Positions 25,213 through 33,705 are shown, counted from the first letter of the stretch. The stretch is DNA of 43,960 nt from an uncultured Thermomicrobia bacterium (GCA_937968015.1 CALBSO010000046.1:1-43960), one strand, 5' to 3'. Program-made: numbers and translations. Notes: generated by a model not told the origin, from the letters alone.

Positions 25213-26736
25213 GTCCAGAACGCGGTAATCGTCGCCGGTGGTGGAAGGGGCGGCTTTGGCGGCTTGGCGCGCTGCTTGTCGTGCCGCACGGCGTTCCTTG
25301 CGCGCGGCGACGAGGGCAAGGACGGCAGCAGTCTGCTCGGCGGTGCGTCGGTGGATTTGCGCGGCGATCGGCACGGCGAGCAGGGTGATGAACCCAAGCA
25401 CGATGTAGGCGCGGTGGATCGAGGCGACGGGATGACTCGCGTGCTGCGACGAGATGATCGCGCCTGTCAAGGCGGAGCCGACAGCGATGCCGACGTTCGT
25501 GCTGATTGAGAGGACGGCCATGCCCGTCGCGCGCTCATCGGGGCCAACGGCGTTCGCGGTCAGATAGCGGAGCGGTGTGCCGAGGAGCGATGAGAGGCCG
25601 ATGCCGCCGACGATCAGCGCAAGCAGAAAGGTCCCGGTGCTGTTGACCAGCATACCGAGCATGAAGAGACCGAGCGCCGTGATCAGCGTGCCGGTGACGA
25701 GCACGGGGCGCGGACCGAAACGGTCGAGCATGATGCCGACGGCTGGGGTGGCGAAACCGAGCGTGATCGCGGCGGGCGTAAGGAAGTAGCCCGATTTCTC
25801 CGTGCTGAAACCGAGCACGATCACGGCGAGCGTCGGCATGAAGACGAGGCTCGATTCGACAATCCCCGCGATCACACCGAGGCCGTCCGCGATGCGCAGG
25901 TCACGGTGCCGGTAGAGCGCGATCGGGATGATCGGCGATTCCGCGCGCCGCTCGGTGAAGACGAAGAGATAGCCGAACCACAGAAAAGCGGCGAATGAGA
26001 AGAGGACGCTCTGCGAGACGAGACTGTGCCAGAAATCGTCTCCGCGCACCTCGTTCAATGCACCCATCAGGCCGACGAGCGAGAGGGTGAGGTAGATCAG
26101 GCCGCGGATGTCGAGCGGGCCGCGCAGCGCCGGGCGCAGATCGGGCAGGACACGCATGCCGAGCACGAAGACGATCACCGCGAGCGGTAGGTTGATGATA
26201 AAGAGCCAGTGCCACGAAGCGTGTTGCGTTAGGACGCCGCCGAGGTTCGGCCCGATGATCGCCGCCATGCCCCAGAGCGAGCCTGTTACACCGTAGGCGA
26301 GGCCGCGCCGCTCCTTCGGGAAGATGTCGCCGATGATCGCGTTCGCCGTCGGAAAGATGCCGCCCGCGCCGATGCCCTGGATTGCTCGCGCAAGTAGGAA
26401 GATGCCGAAGTTCGGCGAGAGGAAGGCGAGCAATGATCCGACTCCGAAACAGGCGATGTCCGCGAGGTAGACGGCGCGGCGACCGTGGCGGTCGGCCAGT
26501 TTCGCCATCGTCGGCTGGCTGAGAACATTGAAGAGCGCGTACATGCCGATCACCCAGGCAATTGCCCGCGCCGAGACATTGAAACTCTGCTGCAACGCGG
26601 GGAAGGCGGGCGCGACGATCGTCAAATCGAGCGCCGCCATGAAAATGCCGAGGCCGAGCACGACGATGGAAAGATACTGCGTGCGCGCTTCGAGGTTCAC
26701 CGCGGGCGGCGCGGCAGGAGGGGCGGTGTGTGTCAT
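25210..26736 (-). CDS. DHA2-type MFS transporter
   Basis: 508 aa with about 14 membrane helices. Helix 1 has GIFMAALDLTIVAPAFPALQ, loop 2-3 has AKLADRHGRRAVYLAD and helix 4-5 has AIQGIGAGGIFPTANAI, standard for the EmrB/QacA group. The C-terminal tail is unusually Ala/Arg-rich (KERRAARQAARQAAKAAP). Its stop codon lies in the outer edge of the palindromic repeat, so the natural C-terminus may have been altered by that insertion. AGGA occurs upstream of the ATG. Substrate unknown. Confidence 0.9.
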   Translation of the reverse strand: MTHTAPPAAPPAVNLEARTQYLSIVVLGLGIFMAALDLTIVAPAFPALQQSFNVSARAIAWVIGMYALFNVLSQPTMAKLADRHGRRAVYLADIACFGVGSLLAFLSPNFGIFLLARAIQGIGAGGIFPTANAIIGDIFPKERRGLAYGVTGSLWGMAAIIGPNLGGVLTQHASWHWLFIINLPLAVIVFVLGMRVLPDLRPALRGPLDIRGLIYLTLSLVGLMGALNEVRGDDFWHSLVSQSVLFSFAAFLWFGYLFVFTERRAESPIIPIALYRHRDLRIADGLGVIAGIVESSLVFMPTLAVIVLGFSTEKSGYFLTPAAITLGFATPAVGIMLDRFGPRPVLVTGTLITALGLFMLGMLVNSTGTFLLALIVGGIGLSSLLGTPLRYLTANAVGPDERATGMAVLSISTNVGIAVGSALTGAIISSQHASHPVASIHRAYIVLGFITLLAVPIAAQIHRRTAEQTAAVLALVAARKERRAARQAARQAAKAAPSTTGDDYRVLD

Positions 26737-26781
26737 GGGGCAATCGTCCTAAGAAGGGAAGGCTGTCTCAACACAGGAGAA

Positions 26782-26828
26782 TGGGCTTCAACCCGCAGTC
26801 GCTCGTGCAGGCTGAAGCCTACGCCACC
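26782..26828. repeat. Diverged relative of the palindromic element
   Basis: An imperfect inverted repeat with arms of about 14 bases (GGCTTCAACCCGCA against GGCTTCAGCCTGCA on the other strand) and a short spacer. Its core, and the flanking GTGGCGTAGG on the minus strand, echo the arms of the 106-bp elements. It lies between the exporter and ctaA-ctaB. Confidence 0.55.
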
Positions 26829-26835
26829 GGGGATC

Positions 26836-28725
26836 TCAGCGCAGCGCATGATCGAGTACCATCCCGAGGAAGAGCAGCGCGAGGTAGAGATTTGAGTAGA
26901 CGAAGACCCGCTTCGCTGCTGCCTTGTTCGTGTCGCGCAGGAGGCGACCGACGTAATAGAGGAAGCCCGCGCCTAAGAGGAGCGCGACGGCGATATAGAG
27001 CGTTCCCATCACCTGCCCGATGGCTAAAAGGAGCGTGACCGCGATCAGCATAACGGTGTAGGCCGCGATGTGGCGGGCCGTCCGCTCCTCCCCAATGACG
27101 ACGGGGAGCATCGGGATGCCGACGCCCTCATAGTCCCGCCGGATGAGGATGGCGAGTGCCCAGAAATGCGGCGGCGTCCAGAGGAAGATGATCGCGAAGA
27201 GCACGAGTGCGGCGAACGAGAGATGATTGGTCACCGCCGCCCAGCCGACGAGGGGCGGGAAGGCTCCTGCCGCGCCGCCGATGACGATGTTCTGCACCGT
27301 ACGCCGCTTCAGCCAGAGCGAGTAGACGTAGACATAGAAGAGCAGCCCTGCCAGGCCGAGCAGCGCGCTCAAGACATTGACGAAGGCGAGATAGAGCGCG
27401 AATCCGATTGCCCCAAGCGCGATGCCAAAGAAAAGAGCATGGCGCGGCGATACTGCTCCCGTGACGACTGGGCGGGTGCGTGTGCGCTTCATCTGCTGGT
27501 CAATGTCGCGGTCAATATAGGCGTTGATCGCATGCGCGCCGCCCGCCATCAACGCCCCGGCGAGCAGCGTCACGACGATCAGGCCGAACGACGGCACGCC
27601 CTTTGTGGCGACGAGCATCGCGCAAAGCGTCGTGATGAGCAGGAGCGGGATGACGCGTGGCCGGGTGAGGTTGAAGTAGAGCGCCGCCAGGGACGGCTCC
27701 CGCTCCTCGCGGTGGGGCGCTACCGACTCGTCGGTGTCACCATCCAACCCGATGCCGGGATCATCCCTCCTGGCAGCCCGGGCGCGGAAGGCGAACCCGG
27801 TGGTGAGGACGAGTGTCGCGAAGAGGGCTGCCGCGTTGCCGATGTGGAGCGAGACGAGCCAGCCGGGCAACAGATTGACGACCTGCACGACACCGATCGT
27901 GATTTGCAGGAGAACCAGTCCGCACGCGATTGCCGTCAGCCGCGCGAAGAGCGGGAAAGCCGCCTTGTTGCGGCGTGCCTGCAGGGAGAGCGGGATGAGA
28001 ATGAGGGCGAGCGCGTAGGCGAAGAGCCGGTGCGCCATCTGCACGCCGGTCGGGAAGAGCGTTCCATCGAGCGGCACGAGCCGTCCGCCGCACAGGGGCC
28101 ACGTCGTACAGGCCGCGCCCGCGTGCTGACTCGTCGTGTACGCGCCACTAAGCAGCACACCGTACGCGAACACCGTCGCGCCGAGGGCGAGATGCGGGAA
28201 GCGGTCGAACCCGACAAGCCGCATGCCGCGCACCGCCAGCGGGCGCGGGAAGACGTTGACGGTCAGCACGCCGAGCGTGGTGAGCAGGAGCATCGAGGCC
28301 GCGAGATGTGCCATGACGAGGCCGGACTTCAAATTGAACCAGACCACAATCGCGCCGAGTAGCGCCTGAGCGATGAAGAGCGCGACCGCGAGCAGCGCGG
28401 GCAGGACGAGCCAGCGATTGTCGCGCCGCGTGCGGAGAACGACGATCAGCAGTCCGATCACAAGGACGCTAATGAGGCCGGCGATCAGGCGATGGATATA
28501 CTCGATCAGGACGGGCTGTTCCCAGAAGGGGTAGACCTTGCCGTTGCAGAGCGGCCAGTTGTCCGCGCAGCCGAGGCCGCTCTTACTGAGGCGGACGACG
28601 CCACCCCAGAAGATTTCCGCCCAGGCGGTGCAGAGGGTGGCGGCGGCGAGGAGCGGCAGCGACATCGCGAGGCGGCGCGGGCGCGCCCCGGTATTACGGT
28701 GCGCGCGGGAGGTGAGCATGCTCAT
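26836..28725 (-). CDS. ctaA-ctaB: Fused heme A synthase and heme O synthase (CtaA-CtaB)
   Basis: About 629 aa in two parts. Residues 1 to about 310 form CtaA: eight helices, IEYIHRLIAG and MAHRLFAYALALIL with heme-ligand histidines, and the CTTWPLCGG cysteine pair. A polar linker follows (about 310-345). The rest is the UbiA-fold CtaB with the prenyl-diphosphate motif NAYIDRDIDQQMKRTRTRPV. Together they turn heme B into heme O and heme A for the caa3 oxidase encoded at 39.7-43.8 kb. The ATG at 28725 is chosen since it overlaps the TGA of a short upstream ORF (ATGA). Fusions of this kind are known in Chloroflexota. Confidence 0.93.
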   Translation of the reverse strand: MSMLTSRAHRNTGARPRRLAMSLPLLAAATLCTAWAEIFWGGVVRLSKSGLGCADNWPLCNGKVYPFWEQPVLIEYIHRLIAGLISVLVIGLLIVVLRTRRDNRWLVLPALLAVALFIAQALLGAIVVWFNLKSGLVMAHLAASMLLLTTLGVLTVNVFPRPLAVRGMRLVGFDRFPHLALGATVFAYGVLLSGAYTTSQHAGAACTTWPLCGGRLVPLDGTLFPTGVQMAHRLFAYALALILIPLSLQARRNKAAFPLFARLTAIACGLVLLQITIGVVQVVNLLPGWLVSLHIGNAAALFATLVLTTGFAFRARAARRDDPGIGLDGDTDESVAPHREEREPSLAALYFNLTRPRVIPLLLITTLCAMLVATKGVPSFGLIVVTLLAGALMAGGAHAINAYIDRDIDQQMKRTRTRPVVTGAVSPRHALFFGIALGAIGFALYLAFVNVLSALLGLAGLLFYVYVYSLWLKRRTVQNIVIGGAAGAFPPLVGWAAVTNHLSFAALVLFAIIFLWTPPHFWALAILIRRDYEGVGIPMLPVVIGEERTARHIAAYTVMLIAVTLLLAIGQVMGTLYIAVALLLGAGFLYYVGRLLRDTNKAAAKRVFVYSNLYLALLFLGMVLDHALR

Positions 28726-28802
28726 CCGCACGCCCTCTCCGTGCGGCCAAACAGCGACCGGATGCGGCGATGGGCGCGCACCGGCGTGTGGCGAATGTTC
28801 AT
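28722..28802 (-). CDS. 26-aa ORF coupled to ctaA-ctaB
   Basis: GGAGGGAAGCC leads to an ATG at 28802. The 26-residue product is Arg/His-rich (MNIRHTPVRAHRRIRSLFGR at its start) and ends with TGA overlapping the ctaA ATG. It could be a leader peptide controlling synthesis of the heme enzymes, or only the device that delivers ribosomes to the ctaA start. No family recognised. Confidence 0.4.
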   Translation of the reverse strand: MNIRHTPVRAHRRIRSLFGRTERACG

Positions 28803-28842
28803 GGCTTCCCTCCGTGACCAGCAGATCGCGTGGCTGGTGCGT

Positions 28843-28956
28843 GTTGATCGGCGGCGATCAACGGATCCCCAAACAGGACGTTTACGGATGCGACCGGCAT
28901 GCGCCGTTGCGTGCCATCGCAAGGAAAAGTGTGCGCCCAACGCCATGCGCTGTCAA
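28843..28956 (-). promoter_or_regulatory. Promoter and palindrome upstream of ctaA-ctaB
   Basis: On the minus strand TTGACA (28951-28956) and CACACT (28928-28933) are 17 bases apart. The -35 is perfect, the -10 weak. Between this promoter and the ribosome site lies a 20-bp palindrome, GTTGATCG-GCGG-CGATCAAC (28843-28862), a good operator or mRNA hairpin candidate. The remainder of 28803-29070 shows no gene. Confidence 0.45.
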
Positions 28957-29070
28957 CCCGCCAAACGGAGCAGGCAGCAGGAACCTATCCGTACCTCGGG
29001 GCCAGCACGACAGGGCTGAGTGCAGCGCGTCACCCGCGCTTCGCCAACTCCGCGACCAACGGTGGATACG

Positions 29071-29550
29071 TCATGCGACGGCCCGCTTCAGCGTCACCAG
29101 GAGTGCCCCTTGGTGGGCGATGAGGGCGTCAATCGCCCGCTCCAGGTTCCGGCGCCCGTTGGAGAATCGGCCGCTGCCCGCCGGAGGCACACTGTCGAGC
29201 TGCTCGTCAGTCAGGCCCGCCAGTAGGCCGATCGGGGCCTTTCCGCCGGTCAGCCGGTCCAGCAGGTCCGGCAGGTTCGGCAGAGCTTCGGGAGCCGCGT
29301 GCCCATGGTCATGACCATGGCTGTTTCCCGTGGCCGGCGACCCCGGGACGTACCCGGTGGCCCGCAGAAACCGGCCGAGATAGTGATAGATCTCAGCCGC
29401 ATGCGCGGCGACCGCGCCGACGGTTGATCCAGCGTCATCTTTGAGGCAGGGCTTGCGCAGATCCGCCTCGTCCAGGGCGCCGAAGAACTCAGCCATCTCG
29501 TCGAGCTGCCGACTCGCTTTCGTCATCAATTTGGTACCACGTTCGCTCAC
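29071..29550 (-). CDS. DinB-like four-helix protein
   Basis: About 159 aa. The sequence QLDEMAEFFGALDEADLRKP, TVGAVAAHAAEIYHYLGRFL and the late LIAHQGALLVTLKR fit the DinB/maleylpyruvate-isomerase-like four-helix fold, with histidines placed as metal ligands. A His-rich loop (SHGHDHGHA) in the middle may bind metal. The GTG at 29550 is chosen: AAGGAG lies 8 bases upstream and the codon overlaps the stop of a 37-codon ORF (GTGA). Such proteins often use low-molecular-weight thiols; the activity here is unknown. Confidence 0.65.
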   Translation of the reverse strand: MSERGTKLMTKASRQLDEMAEFFGALDEADLRKPCLKDDAGSTVGAVAAHAAEIYHYLGRFLRATGYVPGSPATGNSHGHDHGHAAPEALPNLPDLLDRLTGGKAPIGLLAGLTDEQLDSVPPAGSGRFSNGRRNLERAIDALIAHQGALLVTLKRAVA

Positions 29551-29660
29551 AGCGGTGTCTCCTTGTCGACGCGGATGTTCATGCACTGGGTCAGCGCCTC
29601 GGTTTCTTCGTCCACAACTCTGGCCTCGGCGGCGTGATTACAAAACCGTTGCTCTGCCAT
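29547..29660 (-). CDS. 37-aa ORF coupled to the DinB-like gene
   Basis: A purine-rich ribosome site (GAGGAAAGGAAAG) precedes ATG at 29660. The product, beginning MAEQRFCNHAAEARVVDEET, has two cysteines and a histidine and ends with TGA overlapping the next gene's GTG. The context (good site, tight coupling) favours a real small gene; no family is recognised. Confidence 0.42.
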   Translation of the reverse strand: MAEQRFCNHAAEARVVDEETEALTQCMNIRVDKETPL

Positions 29661-29760
29661 TACTTTCCTTTCCTCTTTTGTGAGCGTTTATGGGGGTGCT
29701 TCGCCCACGGAGTGATCCTATGCTTGTGCGCGGGGCGCGCGTCCCCTCTCTTCGGTCAGG

Positions 29761-30504
29761 TCAGACGACATCGCGGCGGGTCGTTGCCACCCATCCCGCG
29801 GCGACCGCAGCCGCCGTGTAGAGCGCAAGCAGGAACACGGCGAGGCCGGGGGCGAGCAGCGGGTCCTGCCCGCTTGCCGCCTTCCCCAGCGCACCCGGCG
29901 TGAACCGGCCGACGTCGCCAACGAGGCCGACGTCGCCGAGGAGCAGGCTCTCAATGAATAGCAGCCAGGCGCAGATGCCAACCACGGTCGGCACCTGATT
30001 CCGCACGACGGCGCCGAGTCCAACGCCAATCGCTGCCCAGAGCGCCGCCGCTGCAGCGCAGCCAACGAGCAGGAGGGCGTAATCGCCGCCGCCGAGCCGG
30101 ATCTCCAAGCCGCGCGTCGCGAGGGCCGCGCTGCCCACACCGATCGCGACGGCGGCGGCGATCAACCCGAAGACGCTCCCGATCAGCATGCTCGCCCACA
30201 CCTTCGCCACCACGACGCGACCGCGCTGCGGCGTCACGAGGAATGTCGGCCGGATCGTGCCGTGGCGGAACTCATCCGTGATCGCCAGCGCGCCGAGCAG
30301 GGCGGCGAACAGCGACCCGAGCAGTGCCGCCCACCCGAATACCACATGCAGCTGGTCGGAGCGACGGCTGATATGCTCCACCGGGAGGCTGAACCCGTGC
30401 AACAGAACGACGAACAGGACGAAACCGAGCAGCGCTGAGAAGAGGCCCAGATTGGTCCGGGTCGAGCGCAGCTTCAGCAACTCGGCGCGAAACTGAGCGG
30501 TCAC
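29761..30504 (-). CDS. ABC-2-type transporter permease
   Basis: 247 aa, about six hydrophobic segments. It opens with AQFRAELLKLRSTRTNLGLF and has TDEFRHGTIRPTFLVTPQRG, both characteristic of actinobacterial-style ABC-2 permeases. It pairs with the ATPase upstream (ATGA overlap at 30501-30504) to form an exporter. Substrate unknown; antibiotics, lipids or peptides are common for this group. Confidence 0.9.
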   Translation of the reverse strand: MTAQFRAELLKLRSTRTNLGLFSALLGFVLFVVLLHGFSLPVEHISRRSDQLHVVFGWAALLGSLFAALLGALAITDEFRHGTIRPTFLVTPQRGRVVVAKVWASMLIGSVFGLIAAAVAIGVGSAALATRGLEIRLGGGDYALLLVGCAAAAALWAAIGVGLGAVVRNQVPTVVGICAWLLFIESLLLGDVGLVGDVGRFTPGALGKAASGQDPLLAPGLAVFLLALYTAAAVAAGWVATTRRDVV

Positions 30505-31307
30505 GATGCCTCCTTCACGGTTAGCTTGAGGTAGGTCTCCTCGAGGGTCTCGCCGCGACCGGCGAGCTCGTCCAGTCGCGCGGTCGCGACGAGGCGGCCG
30601 TGGTCAATGATCATGACCTGGTCAACCGTCTGGGCAACCTCAGCGAGCACATGGCTTGCGATCAACACCGTCCCGCCCTGGTCCGCGAACTGGCGCAAAA
30701 ACGTGCGCAGCCAATGGACGCCCGCGGGGTCGAGCCCGTTGGCCGGTTCGTCAAGGACGAGAAGCTCGGGGGCGCCGAGCAGGGCGCCCGCGAGACCGAG
30801 TCGCTGGCGCATGCCAAGCGAGTACGTCCGCACCCGCCGGTCGGCCGCCCTTGTGAGTCCGACGAGCTCCAACATCTCTTCGACGCGGCCGGGCGAGATC
30901 TCTGCCGCGAGCGCGAGCGCGCGCAGGTGGTTGCGCCCGGAGCGCCCCGGATCGAAGTCGTTTGACTCGAGCACCGCGCCGACCCGCCGCGCCGGCTCAT
31001 CGAGCTCGCGATAGCGGCGACCAAAGACGCGCGCCTCGCCTGCCGTGGGCTCGGCGAGCCCCAACAGAAGCCGCAGCGTCGTCGACTTGCCGGCGCCGTT
31101 GGGGCCGAGGAAACCAGTGACGGTGCCCGGGTCGAGTGAGAATGTCACATCCTCGACCACGGCGAATTCACCGTATCGCTTCGTCAGCGAGCTCACCCTG
31201 ACTACCGGATCGGGAAGCGGGGGTTCCGTGGCTGTCGCCGCGGCACCCGTCACACGCATGCGAACGTGGCGCGGTAGCGTGTGCTGAGGCCGGTTGTCTT
31301 GATGCAT
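30501..31307 (-). CDS. ABC exporter ATPase
   Basis: About 268 aa. Walker A is GPNGAGKST, the signature YSLGMRQRLGLAGALL, Walker B LLVLDEPANGLDP and the switch IASHVLAE. The layout is that of CcmA/DrrA-type exporter ATPases. The ATG at 31307 has GGAG 7 bases upstream; the frame is open to 31391 and another ATG lies at 31259. With the permease it forms a two-gene operon that points away from the two-component genes at 31.8-33.6 kb, which may regulate it. Confidence 0.92.
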   Translation of the reverse strand: MHQDNRPQHTLPRHVRMRVTGAAATATEPPLPDPVVRVSSLTKRYGEFAVVEDVTFSLDPGTVTGFLGPNGAGKSTTLRLLLGLAEPTAGEARVFGRRYRELDEPARRVGAVLESNDFDPGRSGRNHLRALALAAEISPGRVEEMLELVGLTRAADRRVRTYSLGMRQRLGLAGALLGAPELLVLDEPANGLDPAGVHWLRTFLRQFADQGGTVLIASHVLAEVAQTVDQVMIIDHGRLVATARLDELAGRGETLEETYLKLTVKEAS

Positions 31308-31403
31308 CTGCGGACTCCAATGCTCGTTTGCCGTGTCCCAAAGCGAATCAGTGCAGGCAAAGATATTGAGGTTTTCGTGAGCAACCTGCATTGTCGGTCC
31401 CGC

Positions 31404-31595
31404 CTAATGGAGACCAGGGCCGAGAATGCCGGTGAGGTGCAAGACGACAATCAGCAGCAGGAGGACGATCGCGATGACGATCCCCAACACGGACACCCAG
31501 CGTGGTGTGCTGGTGGTCGATCTGCGGTCGTGCCCCACGCCGGTGTCATTGCTGGTGTCGTCGCCGGTGCCGGAGTAGGGGGGCAGGTCAGACAT
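31404..31595 (-). CDS. Small single-span membrane protein (63 aa)
   Basis: A polar, Thr/Ser/Asp-rich N-terminus (about 30 residues) followed by WVSVLGIVIAIVLLLLIVVL, one membrane helix, and a short HLTGILGPGLH tail. GAGGAGG lies 8 bases before the ATG at 31595; an ATG two codons earlier is too close to that site. Similar small proteins sit next to kinase/regulator pairs in high-GC bacteria. It may be a stress-response membrane peptide, but nothing in the sequence proves that. Confidence 0.68.
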   Translation of the reverse strand: MSDLPPYSGTGDDTSNDTGVGHDRRSTTSTPRWVSVLGIVIAIVLLLLIVVLHLTGILGPGLH

Positions 31596-31737
31596 GGACA
31601 TTTCCTCCTCTCGCTACCGATCATACCGGGAACCGGACGGCACGAGGAAGTGTGCGCCGTCACCGTTTGGAGTGACATTTGTCACGACTTTGGGTGCGGG
31701 ACTTCCCCCCACGCCGCCCCTCACCTACACTGGCGGT

Positions 31738-31854
31738 GGGACGCCGCAAAGGATGATCTGGCTCGCGACGGTTCGGAGTTGGATGAGAGGCTCGGTCATG
31801 TCACTACCGACCATACGCAGCGGGACGCCGCAGAGGATGATCTGGCTCGCGACG
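31738..31854 (+). repeat. 33-bp in-frame direct repeat at the kinase 5' end
   Basis: GGGACGCCGCAAAGGATGAT and following bases (31738-31770) recur at 31822-31854 with one mismatch, 84 bases (28 codons) apart, so both encode GTPQRMIWLAT. It makes the kinase start uncertain. Confidence 0.85.
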
Positions 31855-32952
31855 TTCGCCAGGCTGGCGATTATGCCCGTGTTTCTCGGGGCGCTCTTCC
31901 TCCTGGTCGAGCCACGGCGGTCGGCGAGCGATCTGGCCGCTGCGGTCGGTCTGGCAGTGCTCGGTGCGATCCACGTACTCTACTGGTGGCGGCCCTGGCC
32001 GAGCCGGCAGCGCAGCGCCGTTGCCGCTGCGGCGGGCATGGTCCTGACCAACTTCGTCCTGCTCCACCTGCTCGGTCTCACCCAGCCGCTTCTGTGGCTC
32101 TATCCCGCCCTGATCGTCGGTGCCGGCCTACGCGTGCCCGCAGCCGCGGTCGGTGTCGGCCTCACAGCGTTGGCTGCGGCCGTGCCGATGGACCAGGAGG
32201 GAACGCTCGTTGACCGCATACTCGGGCCGAGCCACTCCGTCCCGCTGTCAATCGCGCTGGCCGGTCTCGGCATGATCGCCGTCCGCCAGCTCATCGCGCT
32301 CAACGCCGACCTCCACGCTACCAGGGCCGAGTTGGCCGACCTCGCCGTGACTGGCGAGCGCGAGCGCCTCGCGCGCGAGTTGCACGACCTGCTCGGCCGG
32401 ACGCTGTCGCTCATCGCCGTCAAGGCCGAGCTGGCGAGCCGCCTGAGTGCGAAGGGCGACCCGTCCGCCGAGGCCGAATTGGGAGACGTGCAGCGCCTTG
32501 CGCGGCAGGCGGTGCGCGATGTCCGCGAGGCAATCGCCGGCGACCACGCGCCGAGCGTCGCCGCCGAGCTCGCCGCGGCCGAGGCGGCGCTCCGGACGGC
32601 CGGGATCACGGTCAGTGTCGCCAATACCGCCGCGAGCATCGAGCCAGCGCACGAGACCACAATCGCCTGGGCGCTCCGTGAGGCGGTGACGAACGTCGTC
32701 AAGCACAGCGGCGCGCGCACCTGCCGCATCTCGCTCGAGGCTGCCGACGGCTCCATTACGCTCGACGTCGACGACGACGGTCGTGGTCCGATCGGAGGAG
32801 ACACAGGCACGGGTCTGGACGGGCTGGCCGACCGAATCCACGCGCTGGGTGGCACTATCGAGGTTGGCCCGAGCGAGGGGCGTGGGTTCAGACTCCGGGT
32901 GAGGCTCGGCGCCGCCGCGCCTCCACGCCCGCACGTCGAGATTGCTCGGTGA
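31798..32952 (+). CDS. DesK-like sensor histidine kinase
   Basis: About 384 aa. The first 160 residues hold four or five membrane helices. The HisKA_3 phosphoacceptor box is ERERLARELHDLLGRTLSLI, the ATPase N-box EAVTNVVKHSGAR and the G-box DDDGRGPIGGDTGTGLDGLA. These are the marks of the NarL-linked, DesK-like kinases. GAGAGG lies 7 bases before the ATG at 31798; ATGs at 31754 and 31838 are alternatives because of a duplicated segment. Its stop overlaps the regulator start (GTGA). The stimulus is likely membrane-related (inference). Confidence 0.88.
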   Translation: MSLPTIRSGTPQRMIWLATFARLAIMPVFLGALFLLVEPRRSASDLAAAVGLAVLGAIHVLYWWRPWPSRQRSAVAAAAGMVLTNFVLLHLLGLTQPLLWLYPALIVGAGLRVPAAAVGVGLTALAAAVPMDQEGTLVDRILGPSHSVPLSIALAGLGMIAVRQLIALNADLHATRAELADLAVTGERERLARELHDLLGRTLSLIAVKAELASRLSAKGDPSAEAELGDVQRLARQAVRDVREAIAGDHAPSVAAELAAAEAALRTAGITVSVANTAASIEPAHETTIAWALREAVTNVVKHSGARTCRISLEAADGSITLDVDDDGRGPIGGDTGTGLDGLADRIHALGGTIEVGPSEGRGFRLRVRLGAAAPPRPHVEIAR

Positions 32953-33554
32953 TCCGCGTGCTGCTGGCCGAGGACCAGCTGATGTTCCGAACGGCCGTGC
33001 GGCGGTTGCTGGAGCTCGAAGGGGACATTGAGGTGGTCGCGGAGGTCGCGCGGGGAGACGAACTGGTCGCTACGGCGCTGGCGTCACGGCCTGATGTGGC
33101 GGTGGTCGACATCGAGATGCCGGCGCAGGACGGCATCAGCGCAGCGTTGGATCTGCGGCGGAGCCTGCCCAGCTGCCGGACGCTGATCCTGACGATGTAC
33201 GGGCGGCCGGGCTTCGTGCAGCGCGCAATGGAGGGCGGCGTCTCCGGCTTCGTGCTGAAGGATGTGCCGGTCGAGGCGCTCGCCGCGGCCATCCGCCGCT
33301 GCGCCGTCGGCGAAGACGTGGTTGACCCGACCCTCGCGGCGCGGGTGCTCAGGGCCGGCCCGTGTCCGCTCTCCACCAGGGAGCGCGAGATTCTCGCCGC
33401 GTGCGCCGAGGGCTTGTCGACCGCCGAAATCGCGACGCGCGTGTGGCTGTCCGAGGGCACCCTCCGCAACCGCGTGTCAGAGATCCTGGGCAAGCTGGGC
33501 GTGCGCAATCGAGCCGAGGCCGTGCAGATTGCGAGAGAGAACGGCTGGCTGTGA
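32949..33554 (+). CDS. NarL/DesR-like response regulator
   Basis: 201 aa. The receiver has the acidic pair (LLAEDQ), the phosphorylated Asp in VAVVDIEMPAQDG, and the conserved T and K (TLILTMYG, FVLKD). The C-terminal LuxR-type helix-turn-helix is LSTREREILAACAEGLSTAE followed by VRNRAEAVQIA. The GTG start overlaps the kinase stop. It probably controls the divergent ABC exporter and the 63-aa membrane protein, as is usual for this gene arrangement. Confidence 0.92.
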   Translation: MIRVLLAEDQLMFRTAVRRLLELEGDIEVVAEVARGDELVATALASRPDVAVVDIEMPAQDGISAALDLRRSLPSCRTLILTMYGRPGFVQRAMEGGVSGFVLKDVPVEALAAAIRRCAVGEDVVDPTLAARVLRAGPCPLSTREREILAACAEGLSTAEIATRVWLSEGTLRNRVSEILGKLGVRNRAEAVQIARENGWL

Positions 33555-33564
33555 CGCGGGCCGG

Positions 33565-33705
33565 AAGACCCATGCGCATACCTTCGGGGGCGTATGTGCG
33601 CGGCTGGCAAGCAAACTGACCACGCACACGCTGTGCATGTACATCAACCGGTTGCTGGGGAAAGCGGACGCCTTGCAGATCAAGCATCTCGTCTTCCCCA
33701 ACTAG
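33565..33705 (+). pseudogene. C-terminal fragment of an IS982-like transposase
   Basis: The frame encodes KTHAHTFGGVCARLASKLTT followed by HTLCMYINRLLGKADALQIK and HLVFPN, then TAG. From memory this matches the last 45 or so residues of IS982-family transposases. There is no start codon or catalytic part, and the fragment begins a few bases after the response-regulator stop. It looks like the remains of an element whose loss or insertion set this boundary. Confidence 0.6.

Noticed and set aside
27070..28362. A 430-codon open frame opposite ctaA-ctaB
   Set aside because: It is antisense to a well-conserved fusion gene and is very rich in Arg, Glu and Asp, the usual look of a GC-rich shadow frame.
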